Shown in pieces: positions 14,772 through 22,274 of a stretch of 44,705 nucleotides of DNA. The notes beneath the pieces were generated by a model. It searched no databases. It saw nothing but the letters and a program-made list of their open reading frames with translations, and had not been told where the DNA came from. This DNA is from DAOTYE01 sp034434915 (GTDB lineage Bacteria > Chloroflexota > Dehalococcoidia > Dehalococcoidales > RBG-16-60-22), in contig DAOTYE010000013.1 of assembly GCA_034434915.1 (NCBI GenBank), positions 1 to 44,705 of the forward strand, written 5' to 3'. How positions within the stretch are numbered: position 1 is the stretch's first letter; every line of letters begins with the position of its first letter. The position numbers and the translations under genes were made by a program.

Positions 14772-16436
14772 CTAGTGCACCGCCACTTTTTCGGCGGGCG
14801 GTTTCTCTGCCAGCGCAGGCACCGGAAGAGGCTGAGCGCTCAAAAGAGAGAGCACTTTTTCAGAGGGATTGATGTGCGGCGGTTTCAGATGGGCGATATC
14901 AGCGCCCTCTGCCTGTCTCTGCCTGGAGTACCGGGCGAAGGCGCCGCTCGGAAGCAGGGTGACCTCCACCCGGAAGTTAATCATTTCTGCGAAATCGTCA
15001 CGGATGAGAGAGGCGGCGGCTCTATCACCATCAGAGTTGATTATCTGCTTATAGATGGCGCCGGCAAGCTCAGTTTCATTGACGCGCTGACCGTCTCTCG
15101 GCTCTATCCAGATGCTCAGCACCGGCTCACCCGGCTTCTTGTACGCCGTCCAGTCTTCATAGGCGATACCCGTGTTCTCTATTGCCTGCCAAATGGTTTT
15201 TTCAGTCAGCCGGACAAAGACAAAGTCAATGAGACCATCAGCACGTCTCTCAAACAGCATCTGAGGAATCTCAATGCCCAGTTTTTCGTTCCGCAGGGAC
15301 GTGATTCGTATCATGTCTCCCGGGCGGTATCTGACCATGGCGCCACCGTGGAAATTGGTGATGACCATCTCATAATTCTCACCCGGCTTTACCTCATCAA
15401 GCAGGACGGTCTTAGGCTGATAGCTACGGTCAATCTGCCATTTAAAGTGCTCTTTTTCCGGTATGAACTCTAGGAAATTGAGGTTGGGTATGAAGGTCAT
15501 GCTGTCAAAGTCCCACGTCTGCGTGGCGATGATGCCACCCTCAGTGCCGGCGTATATATCAAGGGGATACCTCCCCCAGAGCTCTTTGATTTTTTCTTTA
15601 TACACCCAGCTATCAAGCCCGCCGCAGAGGATGCCTTTAACAGACCATAAATCCTTGGGTAGCATGCGGCGGTGAGCCAGTTTGCTTTTGAGAAGCCCCT
15701 TGGTCAGGCGGAAAAGGGCTTTCGGCTGAGAAAGAAGGGGAAGCAGGTTTACTTTCTCTGTTGACTGGCTGAACCTATTGCCCACGGTCACCAGCACCAG
15801 GGACAGCCCGAAGAAATAGTCCAGCCCCTGAGATAGCGCCTGTTTAAAACCCAGCTTGATGCGGTCCTCAAAAGACATCGCCTCTGATTCCTCCAGCGGC
15901 GGCAGGTAATCAGGCGGGGTCTGCAGGCTGAGCATGCTTGCCATGGCGCCGGACATGTAGGGCCGTGGGGCGACAGTATAGACAATTTTCGGGCGTTCCA
16001 TGAGCTGTGAGGTATCACCCCATCTCTTACAGCCTGATAGTATGCCGATGCCGTACATCACGGCGCTCATCTCCTCTGCAAACCGGGGTGTGATGGGCAC
16101 CCATTTGCATGGGTATTCTCCGGACCTGCCTGAGGTATGCACCCATAATGCAGGCTTTACCGGCAGGCAAGATTCGCGCTTTTCTGCCAGCTCAGGGCAA
16201 TAATCAGCATAGGTGGTCAGCGGCACAAGCTTCCGGAATTCCTCAATGGTCTCCGGTCTGGCACCGCGCATGAGCTTGCGTCCCAGCTGGCTCTGGCATA
16301 GCAGTTCAATCTGTTCCGTGAGAAGGCGTCTCTGGACCTCCATGAACTGCTCAAGGTTGAGGCTGAGAAAGCCACAGCACATCTGCCACAGTTCCTCAGT
16401 CCGCCCCTGCCGCAGAAGGTCAACCGCTCTGACCAA
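14772..16436 (-). CDS. GH3-family adenylating enzyme (ANL superfamily, acyl/amino acid ligase-like)
   Basis: About 554 residues. Resembles the GH3 auxin-responsive promoter family: N-terminal helical part, TSGRSGEYPCKWVPIT (ATP-binding P-loop equivalent), YAGTEGGIIATQ, and GGAMVRYRPGDMIRI, where the GD is the hinge-proximal nucleotide-binding motif. GH3 enzymes in plants conjugate acyl acids to amino acids; bacterial members are uncharacterised. Start: GGGAGG is followed by three possible codons (TTG 16442, CTG 16439, TTG 16436); the last has the best spacing (8 bases). It has its own promoter region and faces no partner genes; the GGDEF gene lies downstream. Confidence 0.82.
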   Translation of the reverse strand: MVRAVDLLRQGRTEELWQMCCGFLSLNLEQFMEVQRRLLTEQIELLCQSQLGRKLMRGARPETIEEFRKLVPLTTYADYCPELAEKRESCLPVKPALWVHTSGRSGEYPCKWVPITPRFAEEMSAVMYGIGILSGCKRWGDTSQLMERPKIVYTVAPRPYMSGAMASMLSLQTPPDYLPPLEESEAMSFEDRIKLGFKQALSQGLDYFFGLSLVLVTVGNRFSQSTEKVNLLPLLSQPKALFRLTKGLLKSKLAHRRMLPKDLWSVKGILCGGLDSWVYKEKIKELWGRYPLDIYAGTEGGIIATQTWDFDSMTFIPNLNFLEFIPEKEHFKWQIDRSYQPKTVLLDEVKPGENYEMVITNFHGGAMVRYRPGDMIRITSLRNEKLGIEIPQMLFERRADGLIDFVFVRLTEKTIWQAIENTGIAYEDWTAYKKPGEPVLSIWIEPRDGQRVNETELAGAIYKQIINSDGDRAAASLIRDDFAEMINFRVEVTLLPSGAFARYSRQRQAEGADIAHLKPPHINPSEKVLSLLSAQPLPVPALAEKPPAEKVAVH

Positions 16437-16446
16437 CAGCAATACC

Positions 16447-16499
16447 TCCCAAGCTAATGGTGTCTCAAAAACTATGACAGGTGTAAGGTGAGCTTGGGA
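16447..16499. repeat. 9-bp inverted repeat overlapping the GH3 ribosome binding site
   Basis: TCCCAAGCT at the left and AGCTTGGGA at the right, ~35 bases apart. On the minus-strand mRNA the 3' arm runs into GGGAGG, the ribosome binding site, so the hairpin could limit translation of the GH3 gene; an operator role is the alternative. Confidence 0.4.
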
Positions 16500-16583
16500 A
16501 GATATTATTTTCTAGAAGATAGTTCTATTGAAGCTGAAACGTGGGAAAATTTGTGGGGAAATGAGAGGAGAAAGACAGACTGG

Positions 16584-16904
16584 CTAGTTTTTCTTGGCTT
16601 TAGCGCCGAAGCTCTGCAGTTTCTGGGTCAGCTCGTTGAAAGCTTTGTCCTGCGGCTGGTCCCCCAGCTCCAAGCCATAGCTGAGGAAAAACTCAAGAAA
16701 GTTGCGCAGGAGCTCTTTCATGCCGCGCTCAAACTCCTGGAACTCAGCTTTGCTCACATACTCCTGGGGTTCTGCCTCCGGCGCCTCTTTCAAGTGGCTA
16801 TCAATTAAGAAGCTGATAAAGTCCGAACGTCCCATCTCGCCACGGTTGTCATCAATTTTCTTGATTACTTCGGCATCAACTATCAGCATTCTTTTCTCAG
16901 ACAC
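16584..16904 (-). CDS. Small protein with ribbon-helix-helix-like N-terminus
   Basis: 106 residues. Residues ~4-38 (RMLIVDAEVIKKIDDNR followed by EMGRSDFISFLIDSHL) fit the pattern of a ribbon-helix-helix DNA-binding domain: a strand, a helix, the G-R-S turn and a second helix. The remainder is acidic/amphipathic helix (EFQEFERGMKELLRNFLEFF) that could mediate oligomerisation. Second gene after a winged-helix regulator in the same orientation, just upstream of the GH3 gene. Function otherwise unknown. Confidence 0.65.
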   Translation of the reverse strand: MSEKRMLIVDAEVIKKIDDNRGEMGRSDFISFLIDSHLKEAPEAEPQEYVSKAEFQEFERGMKELLRNFLEFFLSYGLELGDQPQDKAFNELTQKLQSFGAKAKKN

Positions 16905-16943
16905 GTTCTACTCCTTTTTTACGCTTGTGCTGAAGATATATAA

Positions 16944-16974
16944 GTAACCTGAAGACACGCCGTCCTCAGGTTAC
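16944..16974 (-). terminator. Hairpin between two small regulators, possible weak terminator
   Basis: GTAACCTGA / TCAGGTTAC, a perfect 9-bp stem with a 13-base loop. On the minus strand it is followed by TTATATA, a poor U-run; partial termination or mRNA processing is more likely than full termination. Confidence 0.4.
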
Positions 16975-17006
16975 CGCCACGCAAGAGCAATGTTATACGT
17001 TTGTCA

Positions 17007-17288
17007 CTAAAGCTCATCGTCTTCGCTGATTCCAAGCATCTCCAGAGCGCTGTTAATGGTCTGCAGGAGCTTAAGCCCTTTATCAGTCACCTGATAGGTC
17101 ACACAGGGATTGCCTATTTTTATCTTATCAATAAATCCCTGACCGATGAGGAACCCGAGATACTTCTGTATCTGGCTGTAGCTCATATTGGCGCTATACA
17201 TGATTTCTGTTTTGCCCGCGCCATTTTCGCCCACTTTGAGCATATTGGCGATGATTTCAATATGAGAACGTCTCTTGCTTACTTTCAT
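17007..17288 (-). CDS. Winged-helix DNA-binding protein (HTH_45-like)
   Basis: 93 residues. Matches small archaeal/anaerobe winged-helix regulators: RRSHIEIIANMLKVGENGAGKTEIMYSANMSYSQIQKYLGFLIGQGFI, then a wing (PCVTYQVTDKGLKLLQTI). It is first of a pair with the ribbon-helix-helix-like protein. A strong promoter overlaps an inverted repeat just upstream, fitting autoregulation. Targets unknown; the pilD gene lies behind it and the GH3 gene in front. Confidence 0.78.
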   Translation of the reverse strand: MKVSKRRSHIEIIANMLKVGENGAGKTEIMYSANMSYSQIQKYLGFLIGQGFIDKIKIGNPCVTYQVTDKGLKLLQTINSALEMLGISEDDEL

Positions 17289-17293
17289 CAGGG

Positions 17294-17353
17294 ATAGTCC
17301 TTACATGACTTATGATGCAGGACTATTGTACTACCTGATTTTAGTGCTGTCAA
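17294..17353 (-). promoter_or_regulatory. Promoter and inverted-repeat operator of the winged-helix gene
   Basis: Minus strand TTGACA (17348-17353), 17-base spacer, TACAAT (17325-17330). Inverted repeat AGGACTAT (17319-17326) / ATAGTCCT (17294-17301) spans from the end of the -10 past the start point, with a 17-base centre. Confidence 0.65.
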
Positions 17354-17391
17354 TTGGTGTGAGAGGCAGAAAAAGCGAGAAAAGTGCTGTT

Positions 17392-18150
17392 TTAAAGATT
17401 AAAGAACCTTACATACCAGTTGAGAAGGTCATTGCCCCAGAACAGGGTAACAATCGTGGCTAGGGCGAGAAAAGTGCCAAACGGCAATGTGTCCCGGCGC
17501 TTTTTGCGTCCGGTGATAAGGAGGGCAATGGCAATGAGACCGCCGCCGATTACCCCAACCAGCAGGGCGACGAAGACGAGGGGGAATCCGGTGACCGCGC
17601 CGATGAGCGCCGCCAGCTTGACATCCCCCCACCCCATGCCGCCGCGGAAGATGAGCGCTGGAAGCAAAAGTATGATAAATCCCACCCCGGCGCCGAGCGC
17701 CCCCATGACAATGCCTGGCTCGGGCAGGAGGGCATCAATAATGAGTGTCAGGACTATTGCCGGATAGGTAATACGGTTCAGAATCAGGTTATGCTCCAGG
17801 TCAATGACCATGATGGCGATGAAAAGCGAGCCATACAGTAGCGTGGTGGCAAGGGGTATGGTCCATCCGTAGTACCAGAAAGAGAAGGCAAAAAAGAAAG
17901 CGGTCCCAAGCTCCACCCAGAACACCCGCCGGGGGATGCGCACCCCGCAACTGCGACAGCGCCCGCGCAGAGCCAGAAAGCTGAGGACCGGGACAAGCTC
18001 CAGGAATGATAGTTTGCGCTGGCAGGTATCACAATGGGAAGGAGGAAAGACAAGCGATTTACTTGCCGGCAGGCGGTCAATGCACACGTTAAGGAAACTG
18101 CCCACCGCACCGCCCAGAAAGGCAAAGATGATGATTAAGAAGATTTCCAT
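17392..18150 (-). CDS. pilD: Prepilin peptidase (A24 family)
   Basis: 252 residues, about eight membrane helices. N-terminal GSFLNVCIDRLP, a cytosolic zinc-ribbon domain with CDTC and CRSC, and the two catalytic Asp motifs (IDLEHNLILN and GWGDVKL, the GxGD motif). It cleaves type IV prepilin leaders after Gly and methylates the new N-terminus. Divergent from the pilin gene and close to the rest of the pil operon, so its substrate is evident. No ribosome binding site precedes the ATG; see the promoter entry. Confidence 0.93.
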   Translation of the reverse strand: MEIFLIIIFAFLGGAVGSFLNVCIDRLPASKSLVFPPSHCDTCQRKLSFLELVPVLSFLALRGRCRSCGVRIPRRVFWVELGTAFFFAFSFWYYGWTIPLATTLLYGSLFIAIMVIDLEHNLILNRITYPAIVLTLIIDALLPEPGIVMGALGAGVGFIILLLPALIFRGGMGWGDVKLAALIGAVTGFPLVFVALLVGVIGGGLIAIALLITGRKKRRDTLPFGTFLALATIVTLFWGNDLLNWYVRFFNL

Positions 18151-18157
18151 TCACTAC

Positions 18158-18186
18158 ATTTTGCTGTTTTTTTCTGCCCAAGTCAA
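18158..18186 (-). promoter_or_regulatory. Promoter of pilD, probably giving a leaderless mRNA
   Basis: Minus strand TTGACT (18181-18186), 17-base spacer, CAAAAT (18158-18163). Start of transcription would fall at about 18150-18151, on the pilD ATG. Confidence 0.5.
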
Positions 18187-18210
18187 TCCATCAGACTTAA
18201 AAATCGTTTT

Positions 18211-18239
18211 TGTTTCCGGCGGAAAGAATTCCGGAAACA
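18211..18239. repeat. 9-bp inverted repeat upstream of pilD and pilin
   Basis: TGTTTCCGG / CCGGAAACA around an 11-base centre, in the divergent pilD-pilin region. No T-run suited to a terminator for either gene; could be an operator or a structured element. Confidence 0.4.
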
Positions 18240-18285
18240 CTGGGTTTTGTTTGCCTCTTGAAGCACTTTTTCAATTCATTGAGGT

Positions 18286-18490
18286 TGCCAGCAATAACAA
18301 GCTGAAAGGACTGCGCTCTCCGTCGTGACAGGGGTAATAAAACCAGCCCTGCTGAGGGATTCTGCGCTGTGCTTGGCATGACAGATGGCTTTGTCATCTT
18401 CTGAGCAGAGCTAGGGTAAATCCACGGGCTTACACCGCTTGCTGGCTCTGCCGTAAGCCTGCCATAGTAGGCGCATTACTTTTTTCTTAT
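18286..18490 (+). ncRNA. Candidate structured RNA / long pilin leader
   Basis: No reading frame explains this stretch before the pilin gene. Possible helices on the plus strand: TGCCAGCA with TGCTTGGCA (one bulge) closing ~18286-18379; CAGGG / CCCTG near 18330-18352; ATGACA (18378-18383) / TGTCAT (18392-18397); CGGGCTTAC (18425-18433) / GTAAGCCTG (18453-18461). GCAGAGC (18405-18411) also pairs with GCTCTGC (18445-18451) in the loop of the last stem, giving a pseudoknot or a mutually exclusive fold. A short GCCT/AGGC hairpin then precedes a run of T (18480-18485). No known riboswitch consensus was recognised. Whether it belongs to the pilin transcript is unknown. Confidence 0.35.
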
Positions 18491-18580
18491 TGTCATCGGT
18501 ACCATTGGTTCATTGAACTTACCTGTAGTTATGATAGTCTGTAAATAGCATTAATTACTCAGCAAAGGGAGGGAAGAATA

Positions 18581-18967
18581 ATGAAAAGGTTCTTGAGCAG
18601 AATGCACAGGGGACAGAAGGGCTTCACGCTGATTGAGCTTCTGGTGGTCATCGCCATTCTCGGCGTGCTCGCCGCAGTAGCGGTGCCCAACGTGGGCTCA
18701 TTCATCGGCAGAGGCAAGACGGAAGCCTATGAGACGGAGCTCCATAATATCCAGACCGCGGTCATGGCAATGCTGGCGGACAGCACCGCAGGTCGGCTTG
18801 ATGCCGCTGTTAATGGCGCAACCGACATGGATACTGTCACGGCTGATAGTGGTGCACTGGTATTGAGCTCCTATCTTACCGGTATCAATGCAGATGGCAC
18901 CGTCAAGCTCGCCGGCGTTACCTATGATTTTGCTATTGATGGAACTGTAACTCAGCATCATCCGTAA
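18581..18967 (+). CDS. Type IV major pilin-like protein
   Basis: 128 residues. A short basic leader ends at Gly before FTLIELLVVIAILGVLAAVAVPNV (G-F-T-L-I-E: cleavage after G, N-methyl-Phe, Glu+5), followed by the hydrophobic assembly helix and a small C-terminal domain of ~80 residues without Cys. Excellent ribosome binding site GGGAGG before ATG 18581. It is the only pilin in the window, transcribed opposite to the pil assembly genes and ended by a strong terminator, so it forms its own transcription unit. Processed by the neighbouring prepilin peptidase. Confidence 0.92.
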   Translation: MKRFLSRMHRGQKGFTLIELLVVIAILGVLAAVAVPNVGSFIGRGKTEAYETELHNIQTAVMAMLADSTAGRLDAAVNGATDMDTVTADSGALVLSSYLTGINADGTVKLAGVTYDFAIDGTVTQHHP

Positions 18968-19003
18968 TACCATCTAAAATTGTGACAGACCCGGGTTGGC
19001 AAG

Positions 19004-19037
19004 AAAGCCTGCTGGCTGAGTACGGCAGGCTTTTTCT
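19004..19037 (+). terminator. Intrinsic terminator of the pilin gene
   Basis: Perfect 9-bp stem AAAGCCTGC (19004-19012) / GCAGGCTTT (19025-19033) followed by TTC TT. Lies between convergent pilin and pilT genes and may also slow transcription from the pilT side. Confidence 0.85.
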
Positions 19038-19088
19038 TTATCCTTTTTATCTTACGGATTGTGCGGGCGGGCTTTCAGCGCTCTGCAG

Positions 19089-20162
19089 TCACGGGACGGC
19101 GTTGGAACCAATCAGCCTTGTCACCTCTTCAGCATCGTTGCAGAAGGTAAATACACTGTCACGGCTGATTTGCTTTTTCAGGTAAAGGTTCACCAGCGCC
19201 TGGTCAAGCAGTTGCATTCCGGCTTTGGTATTGGTGCGGATGGTATTGGGGAGCTGGTAGATTTTATCCTCCCGGATGAGGTTTCTGACCGCCGGATTTG
19301 CCAGCATAATCTCCACAGCGGCGATTCTACCGGAGCCAGAAGCCCGCGGGACAAGCACCTGACACAGCACGCCAACGATAAGCGAAGCCAGCTGTGCCTG
19401 CGCCAGGTGGCGCTCGTGCGGAGGGAACAGCCCCAGGATGCGCTCAATCGCCTGAGAGGTGCTGGGGGCGTGACCGGTGGTCAGCACCAGGTGTCCTGTC
19501 TCCGCCAGAGTGAGCGCTGACGATGCCGTCTCTGCGTCCCTCATTTCACCCACGAGGATGACATCCGGGTTCTGGCGGAGCACGTGTCTCAGGGCGGAGG
19601 CGAAAGACTGGGTATCACTGCCGAGCTCACGCTGGGTGATGGTGCAAAGGTGATTGGTGTACACGTATTCAATGGGGTCTTCAATAGTGACGATACGCCG
19701 GTATTCGGTGTGATTCAGGTGGTCAATCATGGCGGCGAGGGTGGTTGATTTTCCGCTTCCGGTAGGTCCGGTGACTATCACGAAGCCCCTTGGCTTCGTA
19801 ATCAGTTCTTTACATATTTCCGGCAGTTCCAGCTGGTCAATGGTGGGGATGGTGAGCGGAAGAGTGCGTATGGCGAAGGAGAGCGTCCCGCGCTGTCTGG
19901 CGACATTCAGCCTGAACCGTCCGATGCCGGGAATGCCATAGCCGAAGTCTAGCTCCCATTTATCGCGGAAGATGGTCTTTTCTTTTGCTGGTATGATTTG
20001 CTCAAACATGGTCTCAAGGTCATGGGCGGTGAGGGGTGCCATGTTGTCCGCAGGCTTCAGCGCGCCGTGGATGCGGAACATCGGCGGGGTGTCCACTACC
20101 AGATGCACGTCTGATGCTCCTGATGACTGTGCCAGCTTGAGCAGTTCAAATATATCCGGCAT
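19089..20162 (-). CDS. pilT: Type IV pilus retraction ATPase PilT-like
   Basis: 357 residues. PilT layout: N-terminal PAS-like domain with GASDVHLVVDTPPMFRIHG, Walker A GPTGSGKSTT (about residue 129), IEDPIEYVYTN, Walker B GEMRDAETA, and the His box. The His box reads LTTGHAPSTSQAIERI where PilT usually has TLHTNSAAKTIDRI; the retraction motif region is therefore somewhat diverged. It drives pilus disassembly at the cytosolic face. ATG overlaps the stop of the pilM-pilN fusion (TAATG), so translation is coupled. Confidence 0.88.
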   Translation of the reverse strand: MPDIFELLKLAQSSGASDVHLVVDTPPMFRIHGALKPADNMAPLTAHDLETMFEQIIPAKEKTIFRDKWELDFGYGIPGIGRFRLNVARQRGTLSFAIRTLPLTIPTIDQLELPEICKELITKPRGFVIVTGPTGSGKSTTLAAMIDHLNHTEYRRIVTIEDPIEYVYTNHLCTITQRELGSDTQSFASALRHVLRQNPDVILVGEMRDAETASSALTLAETGHLVLTTGHAPSTSQAIERILGLFPPHERHLAQAQLASLIVGVLCQVLVPRASGSGRIAAVEIMLANPAVRNLIREDKIYQLPNTIRTNTKAGMQLLDQALVNLYLKKQISRDSVFTFCNDAEEVTRLIGSNAVP

Positions 20163-21622
20163 TAGCCCCCCTTTGTCTTCAGGATGATGATGAACTCCGT
20201 TGTCCCTGTATCAGGGTCGTTCTTAATTTTAGAAACAATGACGGCGGAATAACGTCCGCTGGCGTCCAGCCGGCGGGCATACTCCAGGGCATCTACCTCA
20301 CTGGCGGTGACACCACTCACGGTTAAGGCGCCTTTGGCACAATCCAGACTTTCCAGCGTCACGGCGGTGGTCAGTGAACCCGTGACCAGCATCAGGTCAC
20401 CATTGACCTGGTCCTGGGCGCGCTTCAAGCCCGTCAGGGCTGATGTGAAGGCATTGGTTGATTTCTCAGTTTCCTTTATTTTTTTCTCAAGTTCAGCAAT
20501 TTCCCGGTTCAATGCCTGTTTCAGCACCTGCTGTTCTTTGATGACCTTTTGTGCGCTATCAAGTTGACCACGGATTGATACAATATTGGCTGAGGCGCTC
20601 TGCACGATGATTATCATTGGCACCAGCAAGCTGACTGCCGCGATTCCTCCGGATAGAGCCAGGATTCTGAAAAGGGAAGTTGGCGTGGGGCGGTAGACAT
20701 CAGGCAGGGCATTGATTTCAGTAATTGATGAGCCGCTCTCTCTGGCTGACGGCAATACTTTCAGCGCCAGCCCTATGTTGGCGAGGTAGCGGTTCAATTT
20801 GAAGAACTCAGGATACTTGACGGTGGGCATCAGAGAGGATACAGAATAGCCCAGCTTTCCGGAGACAAACAGGCACAGCTCCGGCATGTCTGCCAGGTCC
20901 CCGGAGATAAATAGTGGCGTCTGACGCGTCAGGGGTTTGGTGGGATTGTTGGTATTATAAAAGGTGATTGTACGCTCCAGCTCATCAATGATGAGGGTCA
21001 TCCTTTCCTGCCAGGAAACAGCCTCTTTAGGGAAAGCCACGGTCCGGATGGGTTGAGGAATGCCCTCTGACATGATGATGATGTCAAAGTCTGTGGGCTG
21101 GACATCAACCATGATGGCGGTGTGCTCTTTTACCAGGTTGGTCAGCGCCAGCGGCTTGATGTCAATAATATAGGGTTTAAGCCCCGCCTGGTGGATGGTG
21201 CGGTAAAGGGCATCAGCGCAGGTGCGGCGCAGGGCAACCAGGAAGACGGTGGTCTTGTTATTGCTGGTGGCGAGGCGCTGCCAGGAGATATAGACCTGGT
21301 CCAGCGGCAGGGGCAGTACCCTTTTTGCCTCGCGCATCACTGCTTCCGGTAGCATTGAGCCTGGCAGTGCGGGCAGGACGATGGGCCTGGTGAGGCAGTG
21401 AAGCCCGCTTATCCCCACGATGACTTTTTTGCCCGTAACCTTCTGTTCATTGAGCAGGCGCTTGATTCTGTTGGCTATCTCCACTTCCTTCAGTATGATG
21501 CCGCCCTCAATGACGCCGGGCTCCAGAGGCACCTCAGCCCATTTTTTGATGCGCTTGCCCTGGACTACCGCAAGCCTGATGCTGGCATCATCAAGATATA
21601 AGGTAACAATCTTTCCTGTCAT
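20162..21622 (-). CDS. pilM: PilM-PilN fusion, type IV pilus inner-membrane platform protein
   Basis: 486 residues combining two usual genes. Residues ~1-300 are an actin-like PilM domain (VTLYLDDASIRLAVVQG, IVGISGLHCLTRPIVLP, TAIMVDVQPTDFDII, LFISGDLADM). It continues directly into the PilN-like part: EINALPDVYR (the conserved N-terminal motif that in separate systems is bound by PilM), one membrane helix (~325-347), a coiled coil (~355-395) and a small ferredoxin-like periplasmic-side domain. Fusion fixes the PilM:PilN ratio. Downstream of pilO/pilC/pilB and coupled to pilT. Confidence 0.85.
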   Translation of the reverse strand: MTGKIVTLYLDDASIRLAVVQGKRIKKWAEVPLEPGVIEGGIILKEVEIANRIKRLLNEQKVTGKKVIVGISGLHCLTRPIVLPALPGSMLPEAVMREAKRVLPLPLDQVYISWQRLATSNNKTTVFLVALRRTCADALYRTIHQAGLKPYIIDIKPLALTNLVKEHTAIMVDVQPTDFDIIIMSEGIPQPIRTVAFPKEAVSWQERMTLIIDELERTITFYNTNNPTKPLTRQTPLFISGDLADMPELCLFVSGKLGYSVSSLMPTVKYPEFFKLNRYLANIGLALKVLPSARESGSSITEINALPDVYRPTPTSLFRILALSGGIAAVSLLVPMIIIVQSASANIVSIRGQLDSAQKVIKEQQVLKQALNREIAELEKKIKETEKSTNAFTSALTGLKRAQDQVNGDLMLVTGSLTTAVTLESLDCAKGALTVSGVTASEVDALEYARRLDASGRYSAVIVSKIKNDPDTGTTEFIIILKTKGG

Positions 21623-21624
21623 AA

Positions 21625-22248
21625 CTAGACCCTTTGATAGGCATAAATAGTAAACTGGATTTTAGCCTCTGGTTTTTCACACTGTTCTGCAGGCGGCTCT
21701 CCGCTTTCTGCCTCACCATCGGTTTCACCTCCGGCGGTGCTTTCATCCTCAATTACCTCTGGGACATCTATGGCGGCAGTGCTGACCACTCCGGTGGGAA
21801 AGCTGGCGGTTAGCTGGTAAACAAAGTCAATAAGGTTGGGCACATCACCCTCTGCCCTTATGGTCAACGGCAGTACCGAACAGGGTATCCCCTCTAGCTC
21901 ACCTTTGGCAAAACCGTTTGAGGTAATTTCAGTGATTTTCACGTTGGCTGAACCGGCGATGTTGAATATCATCTCCGTGCTATCAATGCTGGCAATATCA
22001 GGGGACAGTTGCTGCTGGATTGATTTCAGGGCCGCTACTTGCTGATTGAGCCGCTGTTCCAGCTCAGCTTTCCGCGCCGCAAGCTGTTTGTTCTGGGTGC
22101 TGCCCAAAGCGCGCTGGGCAATCGCCAGCTCTTCCTGGAGCTTGTTCTGCTCAGTAGCCTGCTCATTGCGCATCATGTTCAGTATGATGAAACTTGTGAG
22201 CAGAACGCCGCCACCCAGTATTACCAGCGCCTTTCTACCTATTTTCAT
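21625..22248 (-). CDS. pilO: PilO-like type IV pilus assembly protein
   Basis: 207 residues: short cytosolic start, one membrane helix (residues ~7-25), a coiled coil (~30-80, QNKLQEELAIAQRAL...) and a C-terminal ferredoxin-like domain (STEMIFNIAGSANVKITEI ... LTIRAEGDVPNLIDFVYQL) ending in an acidic low-complexity stretch. This is PilO architecture, and its place before the PilM-PilN fusion is the normal order. It ends 2 bases before the next gene, so expression is tightly linked. Confidence 0.75.
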   Translation of the reverse strand: MKIGRKALVILGGGVLLTSFIILNMMRNEQATEQNKLQEELAIAQRALGSTQNKQLAARKAELEQRLNQQVAALKSIQQQLSPDIASIDSTEMIFNIAGSANVKITEITSNGFAKGELEGIPCSVLPLTIRAEGDVPNLIDFVYQLTASFPTGVVSTAAIDVPEVIEDESTAGGETDGEAESGEPPAEQCEKPEAKIQFTIYAYQRV

Positions 22249-22274
22249 AAAGATTCCTCATCAGCTTACTTCTG

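Noticed and set aside
14706..15473. Long plus-strand open frame opposite the GH3 gene
   Set aside because: Antisense shadow; the minus-strand frame has clear family motifs and the plus translation has none.
18286..18490. Class I or II c-di-GMP riboswitch before the pilin
   Set aside because: The conserved core sequences are not present.
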